This document shows positions 51,601 to 57,600 of a DNA stretch of 64,000 nt, in pieces (positions within the stretch are counted from its first letter, which is position 1; every line of letters begins with the position of its first letter). The notes beneath the pieces were generated by a model. It was not told the origin of the DNA and searched no databases. It worked only from the letters and a program-made list of their open reading frames with translations. The position numbers and the translations under genes were made by a program. Source of the DNA: Siderastrea siderea (taxonomy: Eukaryota > Cnidaria > Anthozoa > Scleractinia > Rhizangiidae); contig OZ034975.1 of assembly GCA_964030785.1 (NCBI GenBank), forward strand, positions 15,448,142 to 15,512,141, read 5' to 3'.

Positions 51601-54600
51601 ATTTTTGCATAATTTAGCTTTAAACTTCAATGCAAAATGCAAATGCAATATACATCTATAACGAGTTGATTTTAAATGCAATTACTAGTTTACCACACAT
51701 TTGAAACGCATTGGATGGTTTGCTTATTTCTGAGTCGTACTGTAATTTGTACATCATAGTTAGTACATAATTCAACAATCTCAGTTACCCTTAAGGTTGG
51801 AAAACTTGAAGGGACTAGTTCTGCAACAGTAGTATAAGGGTCCAAGTCCCTTTGCGTGGACCACCCCCTTTCCTGTAGTCGTGGTCCCTGTAAATTTCCC
51901 CTTCAAATTGTGCTTGTTGCCTTATGAATACATGTACATGTACCTGTTCTTGCAAAAAGTCAACCAATCACACACTGAATCAGCCTAAGCCAGCAACCAG
52001 CCACTACAGCACACTACACTACAACCACTACAGCACTACAGCCCGGGACTAGTATTTTCAACTGCAGGCTCCCCAAAAACCTTCTTGTATGATAAATTAT
52101 TCTAATATCACTTAAAGATTAGAGCAACTGACCAGTGTGATGTACATGTGGGTCACTTCTTTGTACATGTGTATGGTACACATATGTTCAGTAGTTCCAT
52201 ACTTATGGCAAATTCAACACAATTTACTTAAGACGGATTCCGCACAACGTTCGAGCAATAAGTGCAAAAAATATTTACCAAAAAACTACTCATAGCACGG
52301 TCACATTTTAAATGCTATTTGAAACATCTCACTCTAGTTCACTTGCCCAAGCGACCCCGCGATGAAATCCTCAAGCATTCTCAAGAAAATTAATTTCAAA
52401 TCTCGTAAAAGTATGCTAAAAACGGGCGCCATTTTGTTTTGAACTGACATGAAGCGTCTTTTTAATTGAAATATGGATAACTTCAAATCCAATTTTCTCT
52501 CGCGGGGTCAGCTTGGGAGCAAAAGTAACGATAAGTTCTTCTTATCTGTTCTTAAAATGTGACAGTGCTGCAAGTATTTTTTTGGTAACTTAATTTTTGT
52601 ACTTACTGCTCGAACGTTGAGCGGAAATCGTCTTAATTATTTGTTTGTCTGAAATGTGACTATTTCAGCCATAATCCAGAAGAAATAATTTTACAAAAGA
52701 AAAGAAAACAATAACAGAAATAATGCAGACGTACATGTAGTTTCACCCTTTCAATTACAAAAAAGTAATTGTTGATTTTGACATGCTCGGAATGTACACA
52801 CCATATTATTTCTAATCACCAACCTGGTGTATCAATGATGTTGACGTTGTGATCTTTCCAATTAACATATGTTGCTGCTGACTAAAGGATAAAAAAAAAG
52901 AAGAAACACAAAGAATGAACGACAAGTGCCTGTACATCTAGTACTGCAAACAGTACTGTAAGTACACTAACCTTCTAGTTTTATATAGAAGTTTGCCAGA
53001 TTAACTTTTCCTAACATTTTACTGGTTTATATCAACATGAATTTCTTTCTCTTTTTTTTCCCATCATCTGGTCAAATCAACCCAGATTGGCCAGTATTAG
53101 AAGACAACAAAAACAATTTTTATTCTACAGTACATTTATGTTTTCAAGTGGTGGTTGAAATCTTGAGGTTACCTGTACTTGTAAGTTGTAGAGTAACACG
53201 CATCTTGATAGAGAGTTACATGTAATATTCATGGCTCCATATTTACTGCCCCATTCAGTAATGAACAAGGAAACCCTGAAGTGCAATACTCAACTAATGA
53301 ACATTGTCACTACTGACAATCATTAAAGTGGAAGTCTCAGAAAATAGAAGCATTCAGGCCACATTTATGCCCAAGAACTGTGACTGTTGAACTTTGGTGC
53401 ACTTTTTTCAGGGTGCTTCATTTACTTAGGATAAATTTGACAGTCAGAGTTCTCATGTCATTGTACAAGACACAATAAGTTTTTGAATAGAATTATTTAG
53501 AGGGAACTTAATATAACAAGTAAGGGGGGGGGGACGCTCCATCAACAATGTAAGGGTACACATTTTTTTCTAACACAGTGGGCATCTCTAAAAGTAAAGT
53601 AACTAGTATATACATGTACATGTATATGAGCTATTTGTTGGCACTTGGAGGAGGACCTCACTGTCTGGATTTTTACCTGTATGGTGATTCCCCTCTGTCT
53701 TTCAAGATCCATAAAATCCATTGTGGCACCAACATTGTCTTTCCCTCGCACCTGGTCAATAAAAAACAAAAACAAAACAAGATAGTATCACTACCCCTCG
53801 CTGTACAATGTACATGAACGGTATCGCATGGCTAAGAAAAAGGACAGGTTTTATTTTAGTGCATTACTTAAATAATCTGCAAAAAAATATTCAGAAGAAA
53901 CATTTGAACATTTTACACAGTCAGGAGAGTTCCAGTAAAAGACTTACTTCATGCATGTGGCTGATTCTGCCAGTGTAAAACAACAATCTTTCAGTAAGAG
54001 TCGTCTTTCCTGAATCTATATGTGCAGAGACACCAATATTTCTAATGGCTGATACATCTTTCTGTGGAAAGTATAGAAGACAAGAAAGCCCGATGGGCAT
54101 TTTAACCGGCCTTTCTGACCCTCCCCACCCCTAGGTTTCACAGATGTTAGCACGATCCTTTATTTATGCGAACCGGCGTGAAGAAAAGTGTGATTGTGTG
54201 ACACAATATTTTGACTATAGCGTTACTGGATGACGTAATGTTTAAACTCTGATGACTCAGCTTATCTTTCTTATCGCTTTTATTTCTGCTGAAAAACGCA
54301 AATTCACTCAAACGTTGAATGTCGGTATTATAAATGCGTCCACAACTGAGAATGCTTACACAGGGACGACGAAGTATTTACTGTTGTGCCTAAACGGTAA
54401 ATACAAACAGTGAACATAGCAGTAGAATCAAAATATAACCCTTGATAAACACGAGCTTGAGCAGATCGTCAGAGTATGGGGCATGTTAAGGCATATCTCA
54501 TGACGTGTTGTTTAAATCCGGTTTGCTAACCCGGGAATCCCCTTGCAGAAGTAAACAAGTTGACTCGGAATTCATAACGTAAACAAATTACCTCAAACCC

Positions 54601-57600
54601 AACCAAGGCAACAGCGAACACCACACGCAAACCACACGCATCGCTCGATGATATTCAGTTATTCAGCTACCTTATTAATTGATCTCCTTATTAATGACCG
54701 ATTCCTTCGTCTTTATGTAATTCAAATCAACTTTCTCCCCTCAAATAAACACCCATCTCTCTCTCTTCTCAAGAACTATGATGTATCGATGGTGTAATCC
54801 AATAATTGCATCATCATACTAGGGCCAATCCCTTCTCTTCCTGAGCCACCGTTCCTTACCGCGCTAATAAGCTGCAAACTCAGCTGCCGTTTATCTCCTC
54901 TGCGAAATACAGGTTACCCAATGAGAAAACTTACAATCCACTGCGGAAACCGTTCCCCCATAAAACGCCAAGGGAAACTGTCTCTCACGCAACACAGTAT
55001 TATACCACTGCAGTGCTCGAAATTAGCGGTTGTCCGCTTGTCCAAGACGACTTAAAGTGCGTTCGGGCAACCAGTTTTTAGGAAAAATATATGCCCGGTT
55101 GCCCGAGAAGAAAATCGCTGGACAACCCAGGAAAAAATTGAAGTATTTACATTACTGTGATGCTCAACAGAATAAAGAAATGAATTATAAATTTGAGACA
55201 TGAAAATCGCTCTAAATAGCGTTCTTCTGAAAGATGGAGTCCACAAGAATTCTTAAAACCAAGGAAATCGAAGGTTGTAACAGTTAAACGGACGTTTTTT
55301 GTCTCGTTCGATAAGCCAGGCCAGGACGAGCTTGCAGTGTTGTCTTGAACCCAGACCTCGTCGAAAGATTTTGGCGCACTCGTACGCAGTTCATTGTGAA
55401 TGACGATCGATACGCGATAGGCGGTAAGTATTGTATTTCATTCGAATAATTCATTACGCATGCAGATTTGCATGACTTCGAAATTTTCGATATCCTGGCG
55501 CATTTGAATGCATTTCTTGCCTTCATCTTGAATGAAATTCAATTCTAAACAAAGTCTAATTCAAGTTTCTTTCATATTTCAAACTTTAGTTCAGAATTTT
55601 TGGCTTTTATTAAGCGAACAGATTTGACAACCATGTGTTTATCTGAGACGCATCTTGTCTGGGAATAGTTTGCACTTAGTTGTTTTGAGTTGTGTTTTTG
55701 CTGGTGTAGGTATTTAGAAAATTACTACACAGCTTCAGAAAATACAAAGGAGTATTTTCATTACCATTAACAGTAAATAAAAGCGTAGAAAGCATTGCTT
55801 TGCAAGCAATTGTTTTGTCATTTATTGAAAGGATTCCTGCAGTTTTGTTTAGAATACGCTGTTTCACGTCGTTAAAATGTACAACATTTTAAGGACAACC
55901 AAGTCCTCATCAGGGCAACCAAAGTCAGGGGCTAGGTTGTCCGGCGTTTACCGTAAGGACAACCTGAATTTTTTTCTAATTTCAAGCACTGCCACTGCTA
56001 TACAAAACACACCTTTCAAAGCAAATCACATTCACAGAAGCGTGAAATGCTTCTCACATTCACAAATCCTTCCACTCCCACATTTTTACATCCCTCAAAA
56101 TGTCAATCCCCATAACAAACTCCTGCGCTAAAAAAAATTTTCACCATAACCACTAACTAGATCAGACAACACAGCCAATTTCGCATGCAATCCTATTAGC
56201 TGCTTTACTCAGTTGTGCATGCGTTATATAGTACAAGACAAATACTGAGACCCCATACTTAACAACCCTTCGCCGTTTATAACTTAAATACTGTAAATTA
56301 AAAGACAAGAACACACGAAGGTAACATTCAGCAGACTAATATGTGCATGTGTCTTATATAAGAGAGTACTGCTCTTGAGTGCCCGTACCACAAGCTTTAC
56401 AGCACTTTGTTCGTATGTTAAGCCAACTGACCATCACGAAAAAACTGTGTCCATTTTATAAACCGGTGGTTGCCATATGGCGACGGCCGGTTAAAAAACA
56501 GCAAAAAGGAAAAACAATCAAACTACCCTCCCACCTTTGCCCCAGATAGCAAGTAAGTAAGATATGAACAAAGAAACACTTAATTTCACAGGAGTTTTTG
56601 GATTTTCAGTCAACTAATGCACCCATCAATTCAAAACTTCAACATCTCCCCCCCGGCATACCCCAGGCATTTGACTGTGCACCGTGCTCAGGGAGGGGGG
56701 AATTTGAACGTTGCACTGGAAGGGTGGGGAATTTGAACCAGATTTATCTCTTGTTCATACGTAATACGCCTGTGAGTTTTTTTCCAGTTTTTGCAGGCTT
56801 TGACGTACTCTGCGAGCAGAGGCCCTTCGATCTTCCTAGATAAGTCGGGAAGAGGAAGGGACCTCTGCCAGCCGCCTCGACTTTCTCTGTTGAGCATGTG
56901 CTAATTTCAAATGTAACCAAGCCTTGCTTGGCCTCGCTTCAATTAACATGTCTGACTTCGGTCGTAGTAACACAAGAGAGTAGAGAAAAGCTATAATTAA
57001 ACCGTAAGGCTGAGAATAATTCTGTTTGAACTTATGTCACAGCTTGAAAACTTATAAGCCTTGAAATATTTTTGCTGATCAAGAAACTGCATTTTGTCAA
57101 CTGTCAACATGTTACAGTCCAGTGATTTCCAATTACCGGGTCACAGAAGTCTTGCATAGAAATCTTGGTCTTCGAGATATTTATTTTATTTTGTCCCCCT
57201 TTTTGTCTCCATCATTCAGAAGTATTTGCGTGTTGAGTCTCTTTTGGTCTCAACATTCTCGACTTTCATTCAACAAAACGCATTTGTGTCGAGTTTGTTT
57301 CATATTCAAACTTCTCGGCTGTCATGCGGTAAATTATATTTTGCACTGAGACCGTTTCGTCTTCAAAATTACCGGCCGCCAGTCGGCAAATAGTTGTTTC
57401 TCTTGCCGTTTGCTTGTCTCTCCGTAGACCAAAATAAATGTCATTTCGCCCTAAAAATAAGTGTTAAAGTGCACATTCCCGTATCCCTTCGCATCGATTC
57501 CCGCTCAAACCAGAAGTAAAATTTTACCCCTATTGTGATCTTTTGTTCCAGTTGGTAAATTAGCGATTTGCCACGGCCGTTTGGCAAACAGGCAAAAGAA